From Aradus depressus (lineage: Eukaryota > Arthropoda > Insecta > Hemiptera > Aradidae), in contig OY759216.1 of assembly GCA_963662175.1 (NCBI GenBank), forward strand, positions 38,023,087 to 38,087,086: 64,000 bases of DNA. Reading direction: 5' to 3'. The translations under genes and the position numbers were made by a program. A model generated the notes under the pieces. It was not told where the DNA came from and did not search any database. It saw only the letters and a list, made by a program, of their open reading frames with translations. Shown piece after piece: positions 23,701-35,038 of this stretch; position 1 is the stretch's first letter, and each line of letters begins with the position of its first letter.

Positions 23701-26282
23701 AATCACACTTAAACAACATTAGTGTGTTGATAAACATTAATGAACGCTAAAATAGACATTGTAACAAGTTAAAAATTTAACCTCACTTACTATGAATATA
23801 TTACTAAACAACTGCATCCCTGTTAGGTATTCCGGTACCTAAACTGCATCCCTGTACCATTTCATTGCAATGTAAGACTCCATCCAGTGTACATGCCTTC
23901 TCCCCAACCCTGCTTATTCATAGTAAGCCAGTTTATTTTTTTACTCTTTATTATGTCCCACCTATTTGTCTATTTCCATTATTAATGTTTATGTTTAGTA
24001 ATGTATTCATAGTTAATTTTAATTTGTATTAGTGTACGTTCATGTTTAACAAGCTTTTTATTTAGTTTTTGAGAAAAAATTCCTAAAATCTGTTTCCGTC
24101 TTTTTGTTTTTTAATTACATCTGGTCTATCATTATATAGCTGCACTAGAAGGTTAAGCAAACCTTGAGCACGCCGTCCTTCGGATGAGACATTAAGAGAC
24201 AGTCCCAAGCCTGTACGATGTCAGGTCTTCTTTAAAGACCCCTGCTCTATGTGAATAAAAAGGATTCACATAGTAGAGTCGGGCTCATGTCCACCAAAGC
24301 GACGAAAGAGCGATGTGATAGTAGGCGATATGACTTCGTAGTTAAAGGCCGGACATGAGTCACAGTAACTAACTAACAGGTTACGGAATTATCTAACCTG
24401 GGCCATGTATTTATATCGAGAGGGGCGAGTAGATGACACATCACTACTAGTCTCAAATTCATTGACAGTTTCAATTCATTTCTAAAATCATCTAAAAGTT
24501 ACCAGGCAGATAAAGTTACTAACCTGATTAAAGTTACTAACCGGGCGAAGCCGAGTAACCTGCTAGTTAAATTATGAAAGCATCAAACATAGATAAACAA
24601 TGTGACTATCTCATTTTTTGATAATAAGAGAACAATAACCATTTTATAGTTTCAATTATACAAATAGGACTTATAAAAACAACTTGAGTTTGGTGAAAAA
24701 ACATTAAATTTTGACATTCGGATTTATAAATACAGTAGACTCTCCCTTATCCGGCGTACTGTTAACCGGCGCGCTCCCTTATCCGGCGCTCGCAAAATAA
24801 AATAAAATTTGTTAAACTAAAATTAACATAGAATTATTAGATTATTAATTATATATAGAGCCACATGTATTTACGAGCATAATAATTCCGTAGCTCACAA
24901 ATCTTTCATGTATTTTTATTGTACATACATATGTACATTGTATTTATAATGAAGGGAACGCTAATACAATATTTTATTACTTCAATAATATCCTATAAAT
25001 AAATTATAATAAATACATAGTTGAAAATCAAGCATTTATAAAAAATGTTTCCTAGAATAGAAAAACAAAGGTACCGTCCCGTCCGTGGCACAACAATATC
25101 GTCTTAAGAACAAAAAATGAACACTTAACTAGTAAAGTCAAAGTTTAATTTTTTTCCACAGAAACCCTCTCCTTCTATTTATTTTTCCTTTACACTAGTT
25201 CTATTTTTCTCAGTTTTCATTTGATACTCATAGTGAAAAGAATCGTTGGATCGTTTTTCGTCTTAACACTAAAGAAGTGGTGGAACTATGCAGCACGGAA
25301 CAGTGTTGTGTTAGCGAAACAAAATAAAATTACCGATTTTTTTAACAAATAATATTTTTAGAATTTTAAATTTTGTTTTAAATATATATGTAATTAAACT
25401 CAGATTTCAAAATATCTTTTTAATGCTTGGATAAATATACATATGTACGTACATATAATAAATCAATGTTCAGTATGTACATATTTGTCAATACAATAAA
25501 TGTTATCAACAAAATACATACGTGTTTTATTCCATAGCTCACCTAAAAACACTTTTTTTTATGTTTTAATTGATATATTTTTTCTCATTAATTGATAATT
25601 TCCGTTATCCGGCGTCACGTCGGTCCCGGCAACGCCGGATAAGGGAGAGTCTACTGTACCAAAAATTGTCAAAGCTAATAGATTTCATATTGTTCAGTAA
25701 TTTTTCTTTAAAAAGTTACAGACCGCCAAATATTTTAGTTTTTGTCACATACTTAAAAAAGAAAATCTGAACTTAATAAGAAATTTAGCAAGTACCTACC
25801 ACTTAACATTGGCCTGGAACAGATAGTAAATTATGAAAATCAGTCAATTTTGTGACAACTAAAAAAAATTAATAAAATTTTTGTATTATTTCTTAATTTT
25901 GATTCATCACCCCAATAGTGCAGTGCACACTTCCTCGTTAGGCCTGTATCTTAATATTAGTTTCATGACAACATATCAGAACTAATAATGAAAACCAAGA
26001 AAAGTAATACATCTTTTGCATAAAACTTCACTTTTTTTCATAATTTCATTAAAAATACATTTTTTCTTTATTCAAATGTATGTACATAAATTTATAATAA
26101 ACCAACAAATGAAGGAAAAATAAGAACAAAATATTGTTGCGCAATAGACAGTATAACTGAGCCAAAATTAATAATATTGTTGTCAATGATTATTTATGTT
26201 AATACATTTAATACAAACCATGGGTAATCGGAAGTAGCGTGTACAAATAAGCAATGAGGAGAGAGACCTGTATAAAACACAT
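17734..26282 (-). CDS. Seven-exon gene: Cys-rich (EB-module-like) single-pass membrane protein with PPTY tail
   Basis: Minus-strand exons, all phases matching: 26282-26219 (ATG), 22983-22861, 21967-21874, 21758-21700, 20432-20348, 19699-19584 and 17879-17734 (TGA). They total 687 nt, 228 residues. Residues 1-22 form a signal peptide (MCFIQVSLLIAYLYTLLP). Residues 23-113 are an ectodomain with 12 Cys in two EB-like units (SSDCFMRVGTTC...CIC; VCTSDADCPAELVC...CRC). Residues about 122-141 are one membrane span (VIIPSIVLATLAITASLCY). The cytoplasmic tail has a basic stop-transfer (SWRRRRR) and PPTYEEAL at 199-206. By family knowledge EB-type modules are extracellular disulfide domains, and PPxY recruits WW-domain proteins such as NEDD4 ligases. 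The inferred role is a surface receptor or adaptor whose trafficking may be ubiquitin-controlled. The first-exon donor (gtttgt) is weak but in phase. The first ATG of the open frame is the signal-peptide Met. Introns carry a Tigger derivative and a SINE. I know no named orthologue. Confidence 0.8.
17963..18748 (+). mobile_element. Tigger/pogo deletion derivative (TA target site)
   Basis: The terminal repeats cagtagaacctcgattattc and (reverse complement of the 3' end) cagctgagcctcgattatcc are flanked by TA. Inside, a frame-shifted C-terminal DDE-transposase piece is readable (DEALKCIDVAFQWFERQEE, then QLFQLQKKIRDLTLTKK), typical of Tigger C-termini. The catalytic core is missing. It lies in the intron between exons 19584-19699 and 17734-17879 of the Cys-rich gene. 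Confidence 0.85.
18818..19266 (+). repeat. Family A copy, terminal hairpin to central hairpin
   Basis: It begins tcggtgaatcaccggctatg and runs through the modules (cattacaacgacagttatg). It ends cctatacttcgtatagccgg plus agaagtaaaattaatt. It lies in an intron of the Cys-rich gene. Confidence 0.75.
21287..21615 (-). mobile_element. SINE-1, reverse, near full length
   Basis: It runs from tagttattgtgactc (tail) to cgagctatcggcgcc-like head. B box: ggttttgaacccgc. The direct repeat tttacat flanks it (21280-21286 and 21616-21622). It lies in an intron of the Cys-rich gene. Confidence 0.85.
22158..22450 (-). mobile_element. hAT-like remnant
   Basis: The start cagtgccgaattaagact and the following gatgccctaagca...gtgccccc resemble hAT termini. 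The minus strand reads EEEEVSDEEVHVYDERMAYLHKRE, a protein-like piece. Low certainty. Confidence 0.35.
23673..23689 (+). repeat. Poly(G) tract
   Basis: A run of about 17 G inside an AT-rich interval. A longer one (about 21 G) lies at 27692-27712 next to a hAT fragment. Confidence 0.9.
24156..24381 (+). mobile_element. SINE-1, 5'-truncated
   Basis: It matches from accttgagcacgccgtcctt through ggcgatatgacttcgtagtt to the tail cagtaactaactaac. Confidence 0.85.
24733..25656. mobile_element. pogo/Tigger-like non-autonomous element (TA target site)
   Basis: The termini cagtagactctcccttatcc and (right end reversed) cagtagactctcccttatcc are identical, flanked by TA on both sides. GC-rich subterminal repeats (cggcgc..., ccggcgtcacgtcggtcc) are present. 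No transposase is readable in about 900 bp. Confidence 0.88.
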
Positions 26283-26827
26283 GTCCGAGGCCTCGTAGGC
26301 CGGAATAACTCCACTAAGTGACCGACTGGCTGTCTTTATTGATCCAACAGTCAGCTCCTCCCGCCGCTCTAACCAATACAGTTCTACCAACTCAAGAGAA
26401 AGGGATAAAGAAATAGTTTTATTTCTGCATTTTTAATGTACAAATAGTTTACAAGAAACCAACAAGTTTGTTCAACAAGCCACTTATATATGGACAAATA
26501 AAATTGTCGTAAAATAATTCTATTCATTATTTATAAATATCATTTTTACTTTAAATTAAGGTTTCTCTATGTTATTATACGAATATATAAGCCATATAAT
26601 AGAGCGAATATCCTTCTATTTCACATAAATAATTAGGTAAAATACAAGGGGCACGCACAGCTACGACTGTGCCGTAACCGATGACGTGGAGCTACGTCTA
26701 CTATATTTAGTTTTTCAAATTAAAACAAAATAAATCTTTCTTATTTTATTTATTCCATATAAATTTATGCTATATACAAATGGTAACTATCATAATGGAT
26801 TATTATCACTAGAAGTAGAATGAGTTT

Positions 26828-27015
26828 TTTTTTTTTTTGTTTTTTGGCCTTATGTACGATGCATATTAGCCATGACTCTTACAATGGTGTTACCTAATTA
26901 TTTACATCCATTGCCCCGGAAGGGAGTTCTATCTACGAAATAAAACTCATTCCCGGACGGGATTCGAACCCGCAAACCAAGGTGAGACCAAGCGACCAAA
27001 GCCCTATGCTCTTAC
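26828..27015 (-). mobile_element. tRNA-derived SINE, second family (SINE-2), poly(A) tail
   Basis: In minus orientation it has a tRNA-like head with B box gggttcgaatcccgtcc, then gagttttatttcgtaga and cgatgcatattagccatg-type body, and an A-rich tail (the T run at 26826-26841). It is homologous to 50396-50619 and 51562-51723. Confidence 0.8.
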
Positions 27016-27018
27016 TTC

Positions 27019-27560
27019 CCCAGCAAGAATTAATCAATTACATTTTCGCTCTTCCTCTCAAGCCAATCGACCGTTTGGACTAAAAATCAATATTTGATTT
27101 ACAAAGTGGTTTCTGAATCCTCATACTAAATTTTCTGTTGATAAATTCATCATATCGGCAATTATTAAGGTATTTGAGTCGAATCCCTCTTCTATGGTCT
27201 CCCCTTCCCTTCGGCAGATTTCACGGAAAATTTATGTTTGAATTCAAACCCCCATAAGAACGACACCTAGTAATTTTCCGTGAAATCTGCCGATGAGAAG
27301 GGGAGAGAAGAGGGATTCGACTCAAATACCTTAATAATTGCCGATATGATAAATTTATTAACAGAAAATTTAGTATGAGGATTCAGAAACCACTTTGTAA
27401 GTCAAATATCGATTTTTCGAATGAGAAATTTAGAATGAGGATTCAGATATCCTGACAAAATTTAATATCCAATTGAAAAAACCAAAAGAACGACACCTAT
27501 TAATTTAAAACAACCATAAGGGAGAAGAAACCGTGGGCTCTCAACTCAAAAATTCCAATA
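27019..27560. repeat. Family A, inverted pair
   Basis: The plus arm (about 27019-27240) and minus arm (about 27280-27425) are reverse complements over the modules tctgaatcctcatactaaat and atcggcaattattaaggtat. Further reversed fragments follow to 27560. Confidence 0.7.
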
Positions 27561-27739
27561 ACTGTATTATTGTTGTCAATTGTTATTGCTAGTGTTGGTT
27601 TATGATAAGAGACATAAGAGATATATCTATGACTACTTAGATTATCAATATGTCTTGCAGGGTCATGCTCAGGATTTTATTTCGGAGGGGAGGGGGGGGG
27701 GGGGGGGGGGGGATAACATATAAAAATATATGTGTATAC

Positions 27740-28075
27740 ATAGTTAATTGCTTTAGGGTCATTACAAAATTAATTTAAGTCTTCTAGCTTTTGATTATGC
27801 AAGCTTGTTTAAAACTGTTTCAGGGTCTAGATGAATATCTCTGTGTATTGACATCAGAGCTAATCCATTCAAACTGTCTTGACTAGTACTATTTCTGATA
27901 TAGCTTTTCATACGTCTAAGGGTTGAGATAGACCGTTCACAGAAACTGAAAGTGTAGCTACAATTTTCAAAAACTATTCCATGCAAGTAAAAATAATTTT
28001 ATTATTTACAAAAATGAAATTTTTTTTTAATTTCGGGGGTGGATTATTCCCCCATGTCCCCCACCCTAGGTACGC
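27740..28075 (-). mobile_element. hAT transposase C-terminal (dimerisation) fragment
   Basis: The minus strand reads FCERSISTLRRMKSYIR, SQDSLNGLALMSIHRDI and PETVLNKLA, the conserved C-terminal hAT dimerisation domain of the ZMYM/GTF2IRD2-like type. It is only about 63 residues, with no upstream catalytic part in frame. Flanked by G-rich DNA. Confidence 0.8.
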
Positions 28076-28889
28076 CTCTGTTGTCTTGTGAATATCATGT
28101 CAATACAGGATCCTCCTAATTGTAGATGATTTGCCAGATGAGATGTAAACCAGAGTCGTGGTGCATGAACTCTAAAAACTTTTCATTTCAGGTTTATTTT
28201 CATTTTCAGGTCTAAGTTAAAGTCACCAGTTAGTATGATAGGTTTAGAGTTGTAACCTTTCCTTTCCAGTATAGAACTTATTTTACCAACATTGGTATTA
28301 TAAGCAAGTAAATTAAGAGAAATAAATAATTCTATATTCTACCATGTGATATAGCTATTATAACGTTAATTCAATACAAACGTGAAGACATTAGAGCAGG
28401 TGGTGTTTCCATTTACGAATAATACGGATAGAAGGCGGTTCGCGACTCTTCTACTAACTTTAAGAGACAATCATTGAGGATTTCGCCTATTTTTTTGTTT
28501 TTATGCTGTCCTATTTAAGGGATGAAAGATGTAGGGTTAAAACTTGTTTTATAATAAATCTTACTACACAAGCTTCCTATCGGCGTTTGGTTCATTATTC
28601 TACGATTATTATTTTAGGTGAGATATAAGCTTTCAAAGTGTGACACATTTTCGTGACGCACTTTAACCCCACTTACAGCCAGGAAAAACGTAGTTATACG
28701 TAAAAAAAAAACTGTCTGAATCCAATTAGTACTCTCATTGTTATGAGTAAACATCGAATCAGTGAATTAACTGGGAAAGAAGAAAGGGATGAAATTTGAG
28801 TAGCAACATTTTAAAAAGTCAGCGGCAGATTTATTGGTAATGTCCTGAATTTTGTGTAATGATTGAAATGGCCGCAAATTTGGCTGAAT

Positions 28890-29234
28890 ATCACCTTTTA
28901 TCCAAGTTTTTTTTCTCTTTCGGTCGGAGGTACGTTAGGTTTCTTGTAGTTATAGGCACATGAACATCTTCACCTGAAGTCTGATGGAATCTGATTTCAG
29001 CATCGGCTCGAAGTTTCCGGCTGCTTAGACTATCAGGAATTTCACCAGCATCTTCATCAGCTGAATCCTCTTCTGAAAAAATACCTGGTTCATAGTAGCA
29101 TCCACTTCGCCGTTGTCATTTTGTTCCTCGGACAATAAAATGTCCAATGCTTCTTTTATGTACAAGTCAGGTCCTAAGATGGCCTGTAAACGCCTAGATT
29201 CAAGAAATAACACGTTATACAAATTGTGCACCAT
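28890..29234 (-). mobile_element. piggyBac-like transposase N-terminal fragment (frameshifted)
   Basis: The minus strand reads LYIKEALDILLSEEQNDNGE. After one frameshift near 29085 it reads SEEDSADEDAGEIPDSL, RKLRADAEIRF and YLRPKEKKNLDKR. An acidic region before a basic RKLRAxAE motif is typical of piggyBac-derived (PGBD) N-termini. No DDE core is present. Family assignment is moderate. Confidence 0.5.
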
Positions 29235-29239
29235 TACTT

Positions 29240-30850
29240 AGATATATTATGTGGACTGAAATGAATATTTATTTGTAGTATTTATGATTGAATAGAAAAA
29301 AATAAGCGGAAATAATTGATGAGGCAAATTATGTCATAAGTGTTTGTGACATTTTAACATATATTTGAAAATTCGCGTTTTGTCTCTACAATAGTAAGAA
29401 TGTCATAAACAAGACAGTAGACATCCATTCCGGTATAACATTTTAATTATAACTAATCAAAAATACTTACTCTATGTCGAAGTTGATGGTGAGAAAAAAG
29501 TTGTGTTTAAAATTGTCTTGCATAAAACATCCTGATAAAAAACCAGATGTCAAAATAACTCTTATACTATTAGCGGAATTAATTTTTCAAGAAGCTCTTA
29601 AATGGTCCTTATCTCGAATTTGAGGTTTTGTTATCATTAGATATGATGCTCATCACTTTTTACTTCTTTTTGGGTTATATTTGACTTTTTTCGAAGTAGT
29701 TTTTTTATTTTTTATTAATTTAGGAATAAACCTGTAAGTACTATGCATGTTTCGATAAAGCCTCTATAATTGCATATCTCCCCCGTATTCTCTAATTCGT
29801 CAACCTTAATCATTCAAATTACTTTTCCCTTCTTTTTTTTTTCCTCTCTTTTTTGTCTTTGTCATTCTCTATTTTTATTATATATATATAGTATTTTTTT
29901 TAAAATCATATTTCCCAAATTATTCGATCACAATCAATATTATTCCTTTTTGGCTCATTTACACATAACTATATTTTTATTGTGCATTTATTTATTTTTA
30001 TCCTATCTTATTTTCTGCTTTCTAAATTAATTTTATTTTTAACCTTGGCTGGGCATCCTTCCTTCTCTTTTATAATCAACCATCATAGTACTCTGCTCGG
30101 TCGATTTATATTTATATTATCAATTTTATTTCTTTCTTAGTTGTATAGATTTGCTTTTTTTCTTTTTTACTTATTCTCTTTTATTTTTGTAGATACTTTT
30201 AATTATTTATTTATTTATTTTTTTCTTCATATTGAAGTTGTTAATTTTATGTTTTTTCCTGTTTATCTATTTTTTAGTTGTATAGTTTTTCTCCAATGTA
30301 GCACTAATTTTTATTTACCTACCTATCTTTTTATTTATTTGTACTGATACTATATTTCATTGCTTCATTCTTCACTCTGTATGTATTTATTCTTAGGGGA
30401 CCTCGGTCCCAGAATAATAAAATTTCTTTTCATTTCATTTCACCTTGTGTAATTTTGAGTTCAGCTAAATATGCTTATGCCTCCAAATCGAGGATTTGTT
30501 TTTTTATAATTCATTTGATACAATTAAGTTTTTCCCTTGCTCTACACTATTTTACTTACCTATCTCCTTTTACATGTATTTTACCTTAAAACGAAATGTA
30601 TTAATAAATTAATATCCTGGAGGCAAATAAATAAATAAGGGTTGGCCAATTGTTTCTCCCCTGTACACAAATGAATACACACTACAACTCCTTTATTGAA
30701 TATAATCTAATTCAGCACTAATAATTTAATTCAATATAATTAATCACAAAAGAAAACAATCTGAAACAACTTCAATCCTCCCTGGAAGGTTTCTATTCAC
30801 ATATTGCAATCTTACCAACCTCCCAAATTAAACAATAGTTACTTATCTTG
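29240..30850. other. Gene-free, pyrimidine-rich stretch
   Basis: 29820-30350 is strongly T/C-rich on the plus strand. Near 30400 comes ggggacctcggtcccaga and then aataataaaatttctt, which looks like a retroelement 3' end. No coding content supported. Confidence 0.4.
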
Positions 30851-31346
30851 TTGTTTAACATGCCCTGGCTCCAACCATGAGGTCATATCGCCTACTATCA
30901 GAGCTCTCTCTCTCAGAAGACTCTATTGTGCTTAGTTACCTAGGGTAAGGGGTCTTGTTACGAGTACCTGACATCGTGGACTCAGGACAATCGCTTAACG
31001 ACCCATCCGAAGGACGGCGTGCTCAAACGGCCGGGTTTTAAACCTGCAATCTACACACAAACTATTTTAAACAGTAATATAGCTATTTTTCTATTTATAT
31101 TTAAATTGTTACTTTTAATATAATTAAACTTTTTTTCCGTTCATATCAATTAATGACTTTTGCGCTTTCTGACTGCTATAATGACACTAGGCAAGACAGC
31201 TGCCAAAATAAGCCTGGTCCCGAGCCTGTACCATTTCAGGTACTCGTCAAAGACCCCTTATGTGAATAAACGTAGGTAGGCAAAATTTAGGACTCACATT
31301 CGAGTCAGGTTCATGTCTTCCAGAGCGACAAAAGAGCGCGATAGAT
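30851..31346. mobile_element. Two SINE-1 fragments: reverse 30851-31053, forward 31214-31346
   Basis: The reverse copy shows gaggtcatatcgcctactat and aaggacggcgtgctcaaacg. The forward copy shows gtcccgagcctgtaccattt and ggcaaaatttaggactcaca. Both lack an intact head. Confidence 0.75.
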
Positions 31347-32106
31347 AAAATTTAGAAAATTTGCAGGGGAAAATTAACTACACAATCTTCATAAACTGTA
31401 TATAATAAACTATTAAATAAAATTTAATTTAAAATTAACATTGACTTCTGATGTATTATGACAATCACAGACAGTTTTTTAAAAATTGTACATAATTATT
31501 CATATTTTGTTAATAATTGATTATTTCATATTTCATGCAGCTTATTAATTAATATAAATATTTTTTTAATTATGGCAAAACCTACCAATTTATAAATGGG
31601 ACTATTTTCAAGAGTTGAGACGGTTAGCTCACTTGGGGAGAGACGAGCAACAGCCAATGAGAATGTTTTCCTCGAATTGACCAATGACAAAGGCTCATGC
31701 TTCACCCCTAACTCAAGAAAATAGGATTATAGTAATATTCAAATAAGAAAAGAGAGAAAAATGTTTATAGGAAATAACAGTTTATCTAATATACATAAAA
31801 TTCTACCTACAAATAAAAGGAACTATAAAACAAGTGAAATTTTATTCATTCACTATGCAATAGTTAGAAGATAAAAAATACAACTATATATTTATATCTA
31901 CATATTGTCATTCGGCAAACATTAACTCTATACTTAAAAATTAACAATTTTGACACAATAAAATTATTTAACATTTCTCACTCTTGATAAGACTTAAGCT
32001 AAATCACATAGCTGAACGTTAAACAGAAAAAAAACATTCTTAACAATAAAATGTATATTATATTTCTTGGTGGTAGGCGGTTGTAGTGGACTTTTTGTTA
32101 AATATG

Positions 32107-32325
32107 TAGTACAGACGTATCAGTCAAACATAGTTTATTTAACCACAACTAGTTTTCATCAGTCGAACTGACATCTTCAGGTGGTGAATCTTATTATAGA
32201 AGGGGTCAAAGAACTGGACACCTATCAGGGACGAGCTGGACAATGTGTCAGAAGATGTCAGTTTGATTGATGACACTAGTTGTGGTAAAAAATGAACTAT
32301 ATTGAACTGATATATCTGTATTACT
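32107..32325. repeat. Foldback/MITE with imperfect inverted arms
   Basis: The left arm (tacagacgtatcagtcaaac ... aactagttttcatcag ... ctgacatcttc) and right arm (gaagatgtcagtttgattga ... actagttgtgg ... tgatatatctgta) pair. The end sequence is tacagacgtatcagt. Confidence 0.7.
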
Positions 32326-32599
32326 TATTTAATGAATATTATTATTAAGAATGTTTATATTCAAATAAAATAGTTGAAAGAACGACCACAAGGAGGGGGA
32401 AATGGACCTATTGGTCATCCCCTAGCTCAATATTGTCATCAACCCGCCGCCAACCAAAAGAGAAGGGTCAAGTACACCCCGCCCATTTAATCAAACTTAG
32501 GTCATCCTTTCGGCAACTAGAGAATACATATTTTTCTGCTTTATGACCAACATCAGTTTTTTATTGATACTTGGCCAAAGTTCTGGGCACGAAATAAGT

Positions 32600-32830
32600 T
32601 TTCATATGTGATAGTAAGATGTTGAGGGACGAAATTTCTCATAGAAACCAAAGACATTGTCTTCCCAACGTTTTGTCAGCACATCTTACTCATATAGTGT
32701 AAAGTTTAAAGGACCACTATACAACTGATGATGACGCTGTTGAGTGAAAACAGGCTCTGGTCGTAAATAAAACTTTAGGAAGACAACGTATTTTGTTTCC
32801 ATGAGAAATAAGTTTTCTTCAATAAGTCCT
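32600..32830. repeat. Inverted-repeat element, relative at 53590-53830
   Basis: The arms gaaatttctcatagaaacca and ttgtttccatgagaaataag pair. The interior ctgatgatgacgctgttgag is shared with the 53590-53830 copy (ctgatgatgacgaagtgttg). Confidence 0.6.
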
Positions 32831-32889
32831 TACCACAGTCCCTGGTCATAAATTTATGCAGTCCCTGGTCAAATCTTTGATGGGCGGGA

Positions 32890-33106
32890 AAAAGAGTACA
32901 AGTCCATTTTTGGCCAAAAAAGTATTATTACATATTTCACAATGTGAATTCAATCTCTAGAAGTGGTGAGAAGAGGACAAGTCTCTGACGTAGTGTAGAC
33001 CTCATTTTTTGGCAGTTAAAAAAAAATTGTCCAGTGGCAAAAGACATTTTCTGTTCTCCTGAAAAATTGACTTTTTTGATTTGTACTGTTATGGCCTCCC
33101 ACCAAA
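32890..33106. repeat. Dispersed repeat B, inverted relative to 39181-39405
   Basis: ggcaaaagacattttctgtt, then tctagaagtggtgag, and cctcccaccaaag are all found reversed at 39181-39405. By eye the two copies are roughly 85-90 percent identical. Confidence 0.8.
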
Positions 33107-34200
33107 GATACATTCATGTTACCTTGTCATACATTTATACACCTTTCCAAACCGCCTGATCAGTAAAAAGGTTCTTTACAAGAAGAAAACTTGTCGCCGG
33201 ATATTAATAGTAGGTATATTAAAAATATATCTTTGGATAATTGTTATTTTATAACAATAGAACCCACAGTTGTTGTAGTAGGTTCTTTTTTAGGCTTGTA
33301 AATTAGTACACTTGTACTTATTAGAGTCCAAAGGGGAGTATTCTAGCAAAAACTCAAGGTGCATCCAATAATATGCACAGGGACCGTATTTATGATATAT
33401 ATATTTTTTTTACATAAAACTTGCATTAATGTTTTTTTTTAAATAAAAAAAATTGGTTTACAAAGCTTAACTAAACCATAGAATGGAGTATCCTATAGCT
33501 GGAGATCTCATGGCCATGGCCGAAATGGAACCGGTGGACATTCTCCATATGTATTAATATGCTGCATCGCATAAGGAGTCGCTTTGTTTCATGTATGTAT
33601 CCGCAAATCTGTATATACGGTATATTCAAAGGTAGATCTGTAGGTTGTGTGGAAGGGCCATTGATTGGTGCGACACATTTTCTTATGTTTGACTTTATAT
33701 TATTGTAACCCTATGTTAGACAATAAAGATATAATAATATCAATATTAATATATTAAAAATATATTTACATTATATTAAACATTTCTAAATGCAAAAAAT
33801 CAGTCAACTGAATTTGGACTATACCATAAATTTGACACCAATAACTCACAATATGTATAATAATATATAAAAAATGTAATTTTTAAATATATAATCTCTG
33901 AAGCATTTCAAGCTAATGAATATTTAAAAAATATTATCACGAATGACCTAATATGGCCGATTCAATCACATTAAGAAATAGAAAGGTCAAAAGAAGCATA
34001 GTTAAACAATTAGAAGGGAAACACAAACAACTATTTAGAGCAGGGACACGAAGTATCCAGGGAGACAAGATGGATCATGAGAGGGTTGAAGAACAGTGCT
34101 CTCACCTTCAATCTGAGTAGGACTGGTCAAAACATTGTGATACTCTAAAGAGAGCGCCTCGAGAGAATCTAGAGAGTGGTGTTGGAAACAGTAAGGCGTT

Positions 34201-34600
34201 TTGGGATAAGTACACCTAAAGAGAGTATCCACCCTTCTCTCTCTAGTCGCTAAGTACAGTGCAGAACTGGATGATTAGAAGCCAGAGAGAGGTTCATTTC
34301 ATTTTGGGATAAGTACACCTAACGAGAGTATCCATCCTTCTCTCTCTAGTCGCCAAGTAAAATTCAGAAGTGGATGATTAGAAGCCAGAGTACACCTAAA
34401 GGCAGTATCCATCCTTTTCACTCTAGTAGCTAAGTAGAGTACAGAAGAGGATGACTAGAAGCCAGAGAGGTTCATTTAATTTTGGGATAAGTACACCTAA
34501 AGAGAGTATCCATCCTTCTCACTCTAGTCGCTAAGTACAGTGCATAGTGCTATGTCCTGGATGATCAGAAGCCAGAGAGAGATTAATATCCCATATTTTT
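34201..34600. repeat. Short tandem repeat, four units of about 77-103 bp
   Basis: The word tacacctaa starts at 34211, 34314, 34391 and 34492. Each is followed by gagagtatccatccttctc- and agtcgctaagtacag-like sequence and gatgattagaagccagag. Confidence 0.8.
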
Positions 34601-35038
34601 AGAAATAAGACACAACTTGACTTTTTACAGTTTATGATTGAATAATATCTCCAGAGAGGTCTAGACAAACAATATCTCGACCTGATAGCCTCTTGGAATG
34701 AAGATTTTCTGATATAAATAACTCTAAAAACAAGCAGATTTTTGTAATTTGTTATAATAATAATTGTTAATTTAATGTATTTTTCATTTTAGCAACAATT
34801 TATAATTTACAGCCAAGATAAATATATAAGTAATACAATCAACAATTGCTAAAGTTTTCTGACGGCGTCGAAGGAATTTGTATAATCCTATAAATTACCT
34901 ACCTCATGATGCCCTCATTAGCACTAGGTTAATAAAAGTATGTATTCTTAAATAAAATTTCTATAATTACTATCACAAATAATTACCTTTATATTTAATT
35001 TTTTTTTTTTTATGGTGCAAAATGCACAATAGTGTATA

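Noticed and set aside
29770..30347. Phe/Leu-rich open frames (possible membrane proteins)
   Set aside because: They come from a T/C-rich low-complexity stretch; hydrophobicity is forced by T-rich codons.
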